DNA of 11,313 nt, from positions 1 to 11,313 of the forward strand of contig JADJPJ010000007.1 of the NCBI GenBank assembly GCA_016713325.1, written 5' to 3'. Under the pieces are notes generated by a model, which was given only the letters and a program-made list of their open reading frames with translations, did no database searches and was not told the DNA's origin. Numbering within the stretch: the first letter of the stretch is position 1; each line of letters opens with the position of its first letter. The translations under genes and the position numbers were made by a program. Shown here one piece after another: positions 1 through 7,908 of the stretch. The stretch comes from Candidatus Flexifilum affinis (GTDB lineage Bacteria; Chloroflexota; Anaerolineae; Aggregatilineales; Phototrophicaceae).

Positions 1-27
1 TTAAAACACCCGGCTACCCGAAAGACA

Positions 28-69
28 GGTCCACTAAAGGGACCGGGGCGCGGGCATCGGGGAGGTCCC
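28..69. other. Three-part complementary set able to form alternative hairpins
   Basis: GGTCC at 28-32, GGGACC at 39-44 and GGTCCC at 64-69 are mutually complementary, so the middle arm can pair with either the left or the right arm. The arrangement resembles an attenuator or switch, but it is short, lies in GC-rich DNA and has no U-tract after it, so it may be chance. It lies about 250 bases upstream of the mtnA-like start. Confidence 0.3.
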
Positions 70-87
70 GTCAGTGGGCCCATCGGC

Positions 88-120
88 GGACGCGCCGGGC
101 AAGCTCCGCTTGCCGCGTCC
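88..120. other. Strong GC-rich stem-loop
   Basis: GGACGCG (88-94) pairs perfectly with CGCGTCC (114-120), and inside it GCAAG (99-103) pairs with CTTGC (109-113) around the loop CTCCG. This gives a 12-base-pair stem with one four-base bulge. No T-run follows on either strand, so it is not a canonical intrinsic terminator. It could belong to a structured RNA, a repeat element or the end of a gene outside the window. Confidence 0.45.
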
Positions 121-320
121 CCTACAGCCCTCGGCGGCCCCCCGCAACCCGCCAACCTGGTAGTGCCTTAAGGATGGCGTGAACCTCACCCCCCCATCCC
201 CTGGAACGGCGAGGAAGGTAAGGAAACCGCACACAACGGGGTCGAGGTAGAAGACTTCCATGGACTGGCTATCACACGCTCGTTTCTGTTTCAGGAACTT
301 TGATTCGAGAATTTGCACCC

Positions 321-1343
321 ATGTTCAAGAGTTTGGGAATGGCGTCCGGAAGGGCGCTGCGTCTGCTCGATCGGCGCCAAGCTGCCCGCCGAGACCAGTT
401 ATCTGGATTACGACCGCCGGGGTCGGTGGCGGAGGCGATCTTCGAGATATTGGTGCGCGGCGCTTAACCATCAACATGACGGCGGCCTACGGCACGGCGC
501 TGGAAGCCTCCACCACGCCGGGGATGATGGATGATCTGCGCCCGGCTGTCGGGCTGACCGTGTGCCGCGCGCCCGGCAACCGACGGCGGTCAACCTATTC
601 TGGGCGCTGGATCATGGGGCGTGTGGTCGAAGACACACCGGACTAGACACGGTCGGCGCTGCGGTCGGCCCTGCGCGAAGAACGCGAGCATCGCCCGCCA
701 GGACGCCGAAACCTGCAAGCCAGATCGGCCGTTTCGGCGCGGCGCTAGTCCGGACCGGGCCAATGTCATCCACCCACCGCAACGCCGGCGGGCTGGCGAC
801 GATGGGTACGGCACCGGCGCTGGGCGTGATCCGCGCCGCCTCGCGAGATGGGCAAAGCAGCTGCACGTCTTCGTCGACGAAACCCGCCCACGGCTGCAAG
901 GCGCGCCTGACCGCCTGGGAGCTGAAGAGGAGGACATCCCGCATCAGGTGATCGCCGATGGCGCCTCGGGTCACTTTCTGCGGCGCGTCGGCGTGCAGAT
1001 GTCTTCGTCGGGGCGGACCGCATAGCGCCAACGGCGATACCGCCAACAAGATCGGCACCTACAACCTGCCCATCGTCGCCAGCAAAGCGTACCGTTCTGC
1101 GTCGTGGCACCGCTGAGTACCTGGTCGATCTGAACACGCCGCGCGCGGCAGCCGCATCGGGTTGAGGCAGCGGCGGGCCGACGAAGTGACGCACATCGAG
1201 GGGCTTGCCGATCACGCCGACCGGCACGGCGGGCACCCGGCTTTCGACGTCACCCCGGCGGGTACATCACCGGCATCATCACCGGGGCGGGTGGTCCGGC
1301 CTCGTTTTTCACGGAGAATCTGCGCCGCGCCTTCGACGCCTGA
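321..1343 (+). CDS. mtnA: MtnA-family aldose-1-phosphate isomerase (methylthioribose-1-phosphate isomerase-like), multiply frameshifted
   Basis: The family (eIF2B-related) converts 5-methylthioribose-1-phosphate to methylthioribulose-1-phosphate in methionine salvage; relatives use deoxyribose or ribose phosphates. Read across frames, the order of motifs is complete: KLPAETSYLDY (about 380-410), INMTAAYGTALEAS (about 470-510), ARQDAETCK (about 690-720), NAGGLAT (781-801), HVFVDETRPRLQG (about 864-900), the IPHQ...DGASGHFL segment (about 935-980), GADRIA with the catalytic Asp (about 1010-1030), NKIGTYNL (1046-1069) and the C-terminal ENLRRAFDA before TGA at 1341-1343. The whole is near the usual 340 residues. 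I place the start at ATG 321 because MFKSL is followed one frame later by WRPEG, as in the family. There are probably more than ten indels. The codon expected to be the catalytic Cys reads CGC (778-780). The family call is firm; the substrate is not certain, because the neighbours are not standard methionine-salvage genes. Confidence 0.8.
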
Positions 1344-1372
1344 CGCAGACCAAACGATAAGAGAGGAAGTCT

Positions 1373-2303
1373 ATGAACCCACGACCAGAAGCTTCATTCA
1401 GCAGGCGGCGGTCATATCGCATCCGGCGGCGGCGGGTGTTCGATTGCTGCGCAGCAACAGCCGCCGGACTACCTGAGCCAGGCCCGCTCGTCAGCGGAGA
1501 TGTGTTGCCAGGCTCACATGCGGGTAATGAAGCTGGAGCGAGGCGAGGCCCCGCTGATCCCGGGGGCCGTTCCGCGGCGATCCGGGACCGAACAACCCGA
1601 CTTTTTCAACGGCGGCGCGTACAATGGCGCTCCACGCCGGATACCGACCGCTTCATCTTCTCGCCGGCCCACTGTGCCTGGTGCTGGCACCACGCTGGTC
1701 GAGACCGCCGGATAACCGGAGGACAGAGATGTACAGCAAGGGTGGTAGCACCGTCGAGGATGATCCGGCGCGGAACACACGCCGGGCGTGGAGGCGACCA
1801 CCGGGTCGCTGGCTCGAGGCTATCAGCAGCCCGGCGAGGAGGCCGGGGCATCGCCCTCGGACGCCGGCTGAACGCAAGGCTCGGCCCGCGTCCGGGTGCG
1901 AGTGACCGACGGCGGAGTTCCAGGAAGGGCAGGTCTACGAGACGTTACTAGCCCGGCACTATCATCCGGCTGGACGGTCGGCATCTACGTCGACGTGGAC
2001 GAGCAGCTTTCCAGTGCGATGGGTTGATGACCGATGTGGTGAATATCGAACCGCTGTGCACGGGCTGGAAAGCGTTCGCGCGCGGGCCCATGAAGTGGAG
2101 CGGCCACAACATCGACGCGCTGTCCGGCCCAGCAGGCGCGCCACGATAGCCGCCCGCTGATCGTGCTGGCGCGCGCGCCGACCCGGAACGCGGCGTCGAC
2201 GGTGCTCCAGGAGCGCGCGCCCAAGCGCACTACGTGCTTCACTGCCGTAAAGCGGAACGCCAGCTACCAGGAGATTTCGACCGGCAGTTTCAAGCATGCA
2301 TAA
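1373..2303 (+). CDS. Transketolase N-terminal (ThDP-binding) subunit, multiply frameshifted
   Basis: Split transketolases carry the pyrophosphate-binding half in this subunit; with the C-terminal partner they move two-carbon ketol units between sugar phosphates. Visible pieces across frames are AQQQPPDYLSQA, HMRVMKLERGEAPLIPG (about 1515-1565), DRFIFSPAH (about 1648-1675), YSKGGSTVE (about 1732-1757), the ThDP motif DGEFQEGQVYETLL (about 1905-1946), YVDV.EQ..DGLMTDV.NIEP (about 1987-2055) and a tail ending at TAA 2301-2303. ATG 1373 is preceded by AGAGAGGAAG at good spacing and lies 29 bases after the mtnA-like stop. The N-terminal 50 residues match generic transketolase poorly and include a long stretch before DRFIFS, so this may be a divergent subfamily. 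It is broken by many indels. The subunit call is well supported; the donor and acceptor sugars are unknown. Confidence 0.72.
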
Positions 2304-2317
2304 CGGCGAAAGGTCTG

Positions 2318-3320
2318 ATGGAAATCGTCATTCGTCCCTACGTTCAGACCTTTATCGATTGGGCGAAGGACAAGGCCGAAAGATCCTAGTGCTTTCGGCC
2401 GACCGACCAACTCCTGCGAAGTGGGCAAGTGGCAGGAGACCTATCCCGACCGCTTCTTCAGCATGGGTATGGCCGAGCAGAACCTGATGGGTTTGCCGCC
2501 GGTCACAGCCCGCGAAGGGTTTTACCCCCGTCACACCGCGCCGTGTTCATCTACCGCCGGCCGTACGATCAACTGGCAATGAGCATCGCCTCCTCCAAAC
2601 CTGCCGGTGCGCCTGATGGGCTTCCTGCCGGGCATCATGACGCCGGGTGGCGTGACCCATCAGGCCATCGAGGATGTAGCCCTGATGCGCGCGACGCCCA
2701 ACATGACCGTGCGGAGACGAGCGACGCCACCGACGCGTCGGGACGGTGCTGGATGTGGCCCAGGCCGTCGACGGGCCGGTGTATGTGCGCATGCTGCGCG
2801 GCGAAGTGCCCCGCCTGTTCGCGAAGGGCAGGCGCATGATTTTCAACCGGGCGCGCGTGCTCAGCGAAAGGCGATGACGTAGCCATCCTGACCGCCGGCA
2901 TCACCACCGGAGGCAATGCGGGCCATCCGGTCCTGGCAGGGGCGGGCATCAGGCGACGCACCTGCACATCAGCACGCATAAGCCATTCACCGACCCGACC
3001 GTTTGGAGACGCTCAAGCGCGTGAAGCATGGCGTGATCGCTGGAAAACCACACCATTGTCGGCGGCCTGGGATCGGCGGTGGCCGAGCTGATGGCCGAAG
3101 GGGCATCGGCAAGCGGCTGGTGCGCCTGGGCCTGCGCGATACCTATGCCCACGGCGCGAGCAAGGCCTATCTGATGAGACCACCTACCAGCTCGACGCGC
3201 TGGCGCTGGTCCGCAGGGGTCGAGAAGCTGATGGATCGAGAGACAGGCATTGGCGAGGCCGATCTGGCCGCCGTGCGCATCGAAGCATTCCATTCACAGG
3301 CGAAAGCAGAGGCGCTATGA
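2318..3320 (+). CDS. Transketolase C-terminal subunit (pyrimidine-binding and C-terminal domains), frameshifted
   Basis: This is the partner of the preceding subunit. The pyrimidine domain reads FIDWAKD (about 2351), LSADRP (a garbled LSAD.TNS), CEVGKWQETYPDRFFS and MGMAEQNLMGF (2463-2495), whose Glu is the ThDP-activating residue of the family. MGFLPGIMTPGGVTHQAIEDVALMRATPNM follows at about 2616-2706 in a single frame. The C-terminal domain gives VAILTAGITT, HLHISTHKPFTDPT (about 2958-3000), VGGLGSAVAELMAE and LGLRDTYAHGASKAYLM (about 3127-3177). The start ATG 2318 follows GAAAGG and lies 14 bases after the stop of the N-terminal subunit. The stop TGA 3318-3320 overlaps the ATG of the next gene as ATGA, a sign of translational coupling. 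About ten indels break it, fewer towards the 3' end. Confidence 0.8.
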
Positions 3321-4469
3321 CGCTGGCCAGACATTACCGCGTTCCCAATCTCAGCGGGGCGTTTACCGTCACCTATCACCTGACTGGCGACGCCGAAGAG
3401 GCGCGCGCCAGGGCCAAAGACATCACCCTGGAGCAGACCGTCAATTCCCGGAGGATCTGGTCCCAGATGGCGACATTCGCGAGCACACTCCTTGGACGGG
3501 TCAGACGCTGGAGCCGATCGGCGACCACCACTGGGAGACGCGCATCCAGCTATGCGCTGGAAACGGTCGGCGTGGAGCTGACCGCAGCTTCTCAACATCA
3601 TCTTCGGCAACATCAGCATCAAGCCGGGTATCCGTCTGATGCGCATGGACCTCTCCGATGGCATCCTGGCGGCCTTCAACGGGCCGCGCTACGGCATCGA
3701 AGGCTGGCGCACGCTGCTGGGCGTACAGGACCGGCCGCTGCTGTGCACGGCGCTCAAGCCGATGGGGCTGGACTGCGATCAACTGGCGCGCATCGCCTAC
3801 GACTACGCAAAGAGGCGGGCTGGACGTGATCAAGGACGACCACGGCCTGGCCGATCAGTCCTTCTCAGCGTTCAAAGAGCGGGTGGAGAAATGCGCGGCG
3901 GCTGTCGCGCAGGCGAACCGCGAGACGGGCTTCCGCTGCCAGTACATGCCCAACGTGACCGCCCCCGCCGATCAGGTGCTGCCGCGAGCGCAGTACGCCA
4001 AAGCGGTTGGGGCGGGCGCGCTGCTGATCTGTCCGGGACTGACCGGGTTCGACGCGATGCGCATGCTGGCCGACGAAGACGCGCTGTCGCTGCCGGTGAT
4101 GAGCCACCCCTCGTTCTATGGCAGCATGGTGACCTCGCCGACGAATGGCATGTCGCATTACGCGCTCTATGGTCAGCTTCAGCGTCTGGCCGGGGCTGAT
4201 TCCAGCGTTTACCCGAACTTCGGCGGGCGATTCGCGTTCAGCCGCCAGGAATGTGAGTCGATCGTGGCCGGCTGCCTTGAGCCGATGGGCCACCTCAAAC
4301 CGATCTTCCCGGCGCCGGGCGGCGCATGAACGCCCACAGCATCCCCGAGATGCGAACGGTCTATGGTCGTGAGGTGATCTACCTGATGGGCGGCGGGTTG
4401 CACCGCCACGGCGACGATCTGACCGCCAACGCCCGCTATTTCATCGACCTGATCGCGCGGACGGACTGA
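3317..4469 (+). CDS. RuBisCO-like protein (form IV RLP), frameshifted
   Basis: The fold is that of the RuBisCO large subunit, about 384 residues. Segments in order: YHLTGDAEEARARAKDI in the N-terminal domain, FPEDLVPDGDIREHT, PIGDHHWETRIQYALE, FGNISIKPGIRLMRMDL, FNGPRYGIEGWRTLLG, TALKPMGL with the Lys equivalent to K175 (3756-3758), LDVIKDDHGLADQ (3822-3861), PAPGGGMNAHSIPEM after a lost G near 4330, and MGGGLHRHGD with the phosphate-binding glycines. The Lys that is carbamylated in RuBisCO and one Asp are kept, but KDDE is KDDH, KPKLG is KPMG, and the loop-6 region reads NFGGRF rather than carrying VGK. These changes argue against CO2 fixation and for an enolase-, isomerase- or decarboxylase-type RLP. 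AGAGG (3308-3312) precedes ATG 3317, which overlaps the transketolase stop. About five indels occur; 3822-4329 is one clean frame. Confidence 0.85.
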
Positions 4470-4487
4470 TCTACATAGGATGCGCGC

Positions 4488-4513
4488 CGGCCGGGAAGTG
4501 TCTCTCCCGGCCG
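4488..4513. terminator. Hairpin between convergent genes, possible bidirectional terminator
   Basis: CGGCCGGGA (4488-4496) and TCCCGGCCG (4505-4513) form a perfect nine-base-pair stem with an eight-base loop. It sits in the 50-base gap between the stop of the RLP gene on the plus strand and the stop of the flavin oxidase on the minus strand, where a shared terminator is expected. No clear T-run follows on either side, so its termination strength is uncertain. Confidence 0.55.
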
Positions 4514-4519
4514 ACGCTG

Positions 4520-5919
4520 TTACTCTGCCTTCGGCGTGATGTTGTGGTTGCGGCGAAAGAGTTGGTCGGGTCGTACTTCGCCTTGATTGCCGCAAGCCGG
4601 TCCCAGGTCGCCCGGGGATACGCCTCGTGCAGCCGCGCCGCGCCCTCGTTCCCCACGAAGTTGACATACACCCCCTGACCTGCGCCCAGATCGGCAGCGG
4701 CATTGCGAACCCATGCTTCATGAATGGGCGCTTCATCGCGATCCTCATATTGGACGATGAAGCTGGCCATCACCCGGCTGGCACGGTGGGCAAACGCCGT
4801 ATTCTCGACGGGGACACGGGCCATGGCTCCACCCAGCACGCGAAACTCGGCAATACGAACCGGCGCGTCCGAGGCGTACAGGTGGTCGAGCATGGTCTGC
4901 GCCGTGTGTTCGTCGACGCGATCGATGAACTTTGAACGCAGTGCGGTGACCGGGTGGAAGTTCGGATCCTCTGGCCAGTAGATCTCAGGATATGGCATCG
5001 GACCGAGCATATCGGCGATCGGTTCCGCCAACCTGCGGAAAGGCTCGATGGCGCGCAAGCCCTGGTCCATCTCGCCCGCGTAGACCATCATGGCCAGCGT
5101 GACGAGGCGGCCGTGTATCGCCTCCGGGATGAAGGGCATCGGCGGGGCCGGCATGAGGCTGACGATCGTCGAAAGCTCGTCCGGCGCACGTTCGGCCTCG
5201 GCGGCGAACGCGGCGATGACGTCCGGCTCCGCCGGCAAAATGAGCATCCCGCCGACGACGGTGTCGACCGGGTACAGGCGGAACTTGAAGCGAGTCACGA
5301 CGCCGAAGTTGCCCCCGCCCCCGCGAATGGCCCAGAAGAGATCCGGGTGTGTCTCCGCGTCGGCGCGGCGAAGTTGGCCGTCGGCGGTGACGATCTCGGC
5401 CGCCAGCAGGTTGTCGATGGTCAGGCCGTACTTGCGCACCAGATAGCCGATGCCCCCGCCGGTGGCCAGCCCGCCGATGCCCACTGAAGCGGTGTCGCCG
5501 AACCCGGTGGCCAGCCCATATCTGGCGGTCGCGTGGGTGTACTCGCCGGCGGTCAGGCCGGCCTCGGCCCAGGCGGTGCGCGCCTCCGCATCAATTTCGA
5601 GGCCCTTCATGTGCGACATGTCGAGCACGATGCCGCCTTCCGAGGTGCCAAATCCGGCCAGACTGTGCCCACCGCCGCGGATCGCCAGTTCCATCCCCGT
5701 CTCGCGGGCGAGCGCCACGACGAGGGACACGTCGGCGCTATCCCGTGGTCGGATGATAAGCGCGGGGCGGCGCACGATCTCGATACTCAGGCGGGTTCGC
5801 GCGGCGTCGTAGCCGACGTCGGCCGATGTGATGAGTTCGCCTTTCAGGTCCGCCAGTAAGGGCGATAGGCTCGCCACATCGGTTGGACTTTCGATGACAG
5901 CGCTCGCAATGTGTGACAT
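4520..5919 (-). CDS. FAD-linked oxidoreductase of the berberine-bridge/6-hydroxynicotine oxidase type
   Basis: Members oxidise alcohols, sugars or amines with covalently bound FAD and pass electrons to oxygen or another acceptor. The FAD_binding_4 domain covers about residues 45-215: IIRPRDSADV, then IRGGGHSLAGFG, whose His (about residue 85) is the usual 8-alpha covalent FAD site, then SVGIGGLATGGGIGYL and AIRGGGGNFGVVTRF. The position of the second covalent link (Cys in bicovalent members) is Thr, residue 143 in GDTASVGIGG, so attachment should be through His only. The C-terminal berberine-type segment has YVNF.GNEG, TWDRLAAIKAKYDPTN and, after a single lost base near 4559, LFRRNHNI and the true stop at 4520-4522. 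Without that correction the frame runs on to 4471. ATG 5919 has GGGAG nine bases upstream and is preferred to an in-frame ATG at 5949. Substrate unknown; there is no signal peptide. Confidence 0.85.
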
Positions 5920-6090
5920 ATTCCTCTGCTCCCGTAGACATCGTGGCACTATGCTGATATCGGAAACGGTAGCAGTAATCCCCGGCCCACGCTCATTGAA
6001 CCAAAGTTAGGTCCGAGGGATGATTTTCAAAGCCCGCCGCTCTATATCCGAGGCTCGCCCTTCGAAGAATGCGCCCCCGCTCCACTTCTC

Positions 6091-6986
6091 TCACTGGGCG
6101 AACGGGTTCCTCACAACGCCGTTGAGGAAGTCGTTCACCATGCCCGTCAGCCAATCGAGCTGGATGAGGACGGAAGTGTGCGTCGTGCCGGGCAGGATGG
6201 CAAGCTGTGCTTGCGGTAGCCCGGCCAGATCGCCATTCACGCCGCCGCCGCGGCTTGAGACAGCTCGACGGCATGCTCCAGCGTGACCGAGGTCGGAATC
6301 TCCGGCGACGATCAGCGTCGGCGCGGTGATGCCCTGGATGTCGACGGCCGGCCAGGCGAATTCCTGCGTTTCCAGTTCGACGATGCGGTCGACCAGCCCG
6401 GCGAAGTTCTCCGGGTTGGGCGACAGGCGCTGGTATTCGGCCTCCATGGGCGAACCGGCGAACATCTCGGCGGTCATCATGGGAAAGAGCGCCTGCAAGT
6501 CGGCATGCCAGCCCGTACTCTCATAGGTGGCGGAGACGACGATCAGCTTGTTGACCCGTTCCGGATGACGGATGGCGACCTGGAGCGCCACGCCGCCGCC
6601 GAGTGAATAGCCGAAGACGTCGGCTTTTTCCAGGCCAATCTGCTCCATGGCGGCCGCGATGTCGTCGGCCATCTGCTCGAAAACGCAGCGGACGGTCAAG
6701 GGCGGCGGTGCGGGCACTGGCCCTCAAGCTCGAAGGCGAACACCTTGCGTGTCTCCGCCAGGCGTGGGATCAGGTCGCCCATCGCCGGGATCGACATGAA
6801 CGCGCCGTGCAGCACAACGATCCGGTTCGCCGACGCCATGAATCTCAGCAGTACATCTCCAGCCCATTCACCGAGACACTAACCGCCGATGGGGGCCGTC
6901 GCGCCCTCCTGGGCGACCACGACCAGGGGCAGGGCAAGGGCGCAAATGCCAAGGGCGGCAACGGCCAGGGTAAATCGCTTGAACAT
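6091..6986 (-). CDS. Exported alpha/beta-fold hydrolase, frameshifted
   Basis: The recoverable protein is about 298 residues. It opens with a signal peptide (MFKRFTLAVAALG..., a hydrophobic core to LPLVVVA, likely cleavage before QEG), placing it outside the cytoplasm. ATG 6986 has AGGAGA six bases upstream. After an extra base near 6880 the text continues VNGLEMY.EIHG.G and VVLHGAFM (oxyanion-hole HG), FAFELEGQ, FEQMADDIAAAMEQIGLEKADVFGYSLGGGVALQ with the nucleophile Ser in GYSLGG (about 6597-6613), then VAGDSDL with the acid and LPGTTHTSVL with the catalytic His. The stop is at 6091-6093. Roughly seven indels lie in the N-terminal third and at 6250-6285; the latter pair compensates and leaves a garbled stretch after DSDL where V-T-L-E-H-A-V is expected. 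The ester or other substrate cannot be told from sequence. It is 142 bases from the upstream gene and 171 from the downstream one. Confidence 0.8.
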
Positions 6987-7027
6987 GGCCAATCTCCTGT
7001 TCAGATGGGTTTACCGATGTTGAATGA

Positions 7028-7049
7028 GACCCCGCCGAGGCGCAGGGTC
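7028..7049. other. Hairpin between the SRPBCC and hydrolase genes
   Basis: GACCC (7028-7032) pairs with GGGTC (7045-7049), and CGCC (7033-7036) with GGCG (7039-7042), with a two-base bulge; the inner loop must open partly to form. On the minus strand it lies about 80 bases after the SRPBCC stop and could attenuate read-through into the hydrolase gene. There is no strong U-run, so this is only a candidate. Confidence 0.3.
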
Positions 7050-7128
7050 CCGATCGCGAACTGCGAGATGCGTGAATGAGAAGATGCAGAGGGTGTCGAA
7101 GGGATGGGCAATGTGCGACGAAGCGGGC

Positions 7129-7592
7129 TTAGAGCGTTTTCAGCAGCTCCTCAAGTTGATCCATGCTCTCATTGGCGCCCCATTCCATGCCCGCGGCGAG
7201 CATGCCATCGCGATCCTCGACCGACTGGAAGACGGACGCGTCGGTGATCCGGGTCTTGTCCCCGTCCAACTCGAAGGTGATCGTCTCCAGCAGCACATGG
7301 CCGGGAATGCCTTCGTACTCCGAAGGTGTAGACGATTCGTTCCGACGGCGTGACTTCGTGGAAGACCCCGTGGAAGGCGTCTTCGGCGCCGTTTTCTCCG
7401 TGCTGAACCAGACGCCACGAACCACCCGGTTTCGCCTCGTACTTGTCGACGACGGTTGTGGTACTGCGGAGACCCCACCAGCGCGGGGGGGTCGGTGAAG
7501 GCGCGGAACACCAGGTCTCGAGGTGCGTCGAACTCGCGTGTCACGCGAATCTCGTACGTGCCCGGTTCGGCGACCAGATTAGTCTTGCCCAT
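7129..7592 (-). CDS. AHSA1/SRPBCC-domain protein, frameshifted
   Basis: This is a START-like (Bet v 1 fold) protein of about 154 residues. The N-terminus MGKTNLVAEPGTYEIRVTREFDAPRDLVFRAFTDP is the standard opening strand and helix of the family. The middle is shifted at a C-run near 7490; reading the other frame gives VVDKYEAKPGG, HGENGAEDAFHGVFHEVTPSERIVYTF. The last part is clean: EYEGIPGHVLLETITFELDGDKTRITDASVFQSVEDRDGM...MDQLEELLKTL, ending at 7129-7131. ATG 7592 lies inside the last codons of the upstream ArsR gene, with AGGAGA six bases before it, so translation is probably coupled. ArsR-AHSA1 pairs are common and are thought to bind small hydrophobic ligands; the ligand here is unknown. 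Confidence 0.85.
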
Positions 7593-7908
7593 TGTCGTTC
7601 TCCTCTTTCTTCAGCTCGTCCAGAAGCTCGTCCAATCGGTCATAACGCGCGGCCCAGAGATGGCGGTACTGTGTCAGCCATTGATCGACTTCCGCCAGCG
7701 GCTCCGGTCGCAGTTCGTACCAGTGCCGCTGCGCATCCTGACGAACGCTCACCAGACCCGTGTCGCGCAGCACCTTCAGGTGCTTGGAGGTGCCGGGCTG
7801 GCTGATGCCGAGCAGTTCGGCCAGTTCGCCAACCAGGCGCGGTCTTTCGCGCAGCAGGTCAAGGATTCGTCTGCGTGTCGGATCGGCCAGTGCTTCATAG
7901 GGCGTCAT
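7579..7908 (-). CDS. ArsR-family winged-helix repressor
   Basis: This is a 109-residue DNA-binding regulator with no frame break. ALADPTRRRILDLL is the first helix typical of the family, followed by GELAELLGISQPGTSKHLKVLRDTGLVSVRQ (helix-turn-helix, about residues 30-60) and the wing RHWYELRPEPL. The C-terminal third, DQWLTQYRHLWAARYDRLDELLDEL, is a dimerisation helix typical of the subgroup paired with SRPBCC proteins. The protein has no cysteine, so it is not a classical ArsR/SmtB thiol metal sensor. I prefer ATG 7908 (MTPYEAL) to an in-frame ATG at 7929, because the latter lies upstream of the predicted transcription start. Its last 14 bases overlap the SRPBCC gene. It likely represses its own promoter. 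Confidence 0.9.
   Translation of the reverse strand: MTPYEALADPTRRRILDLLRERPRLVGELAELLGISQPGTSKHLKVLRDTGLVSVRQDAQRHWYELRPEPLAEVDQWLTQYRHLWAARYDRLDELLDELKKEENDNGQD

Larger units (their letters stand above)
1..320. other. Gene-free GC-rich segment with inverted repeats
   Basis: I recognise no protein in any frame here. A minus-strand open frame covers 34-318, but its translation shows no family motif and no ribosome binding site. A plus-strand frame is open from the window edge to a stop near 171 and is equally uninformative; it could be the tail of a gene that begins outside the window. The segment holds competing short inverted repeats (28-69) and a strong hairpin (88-120), listed separately. 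It could be a leader region, a non-coding RNA or a mobile-element remnant; the sequence does not decide between these. Indel errors, common further right, may also hide a real reading frame. Confidence 0.4.

Noticed and set aside
34..318. Minus-strand open frame of 94 codons at the left edge
   Set aside because: No family motif and no ribosome binding site; its start overlaps what looks like the upstream edge of the mtnA-like gene. I could not support it as a gene, though a repeat-encoded peptide is possible.
1373..1951. Single plus-strand frame of 192 codons
   Set aside because: It is rich in Arg, Ala and Gly and only short pieces (DRFIFSPAH) make sense. The real product switches frame here; this is a composite of the transketolase N-subunit.
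3317..4469. True CO2-fixing RuBisCO large subunit
   Set aside because: The third metal ligand and loop-6 Lys are changed and the protein is shorter; no small subunit or phosphoribulokinase is present.
4954..5487. Long plus-strand frame opposite the flavin oxidase
   Set aside because: It is antisense to a well-conserved enzyme with covalent FAD motifs; GC-rich codon bias explains the openness.
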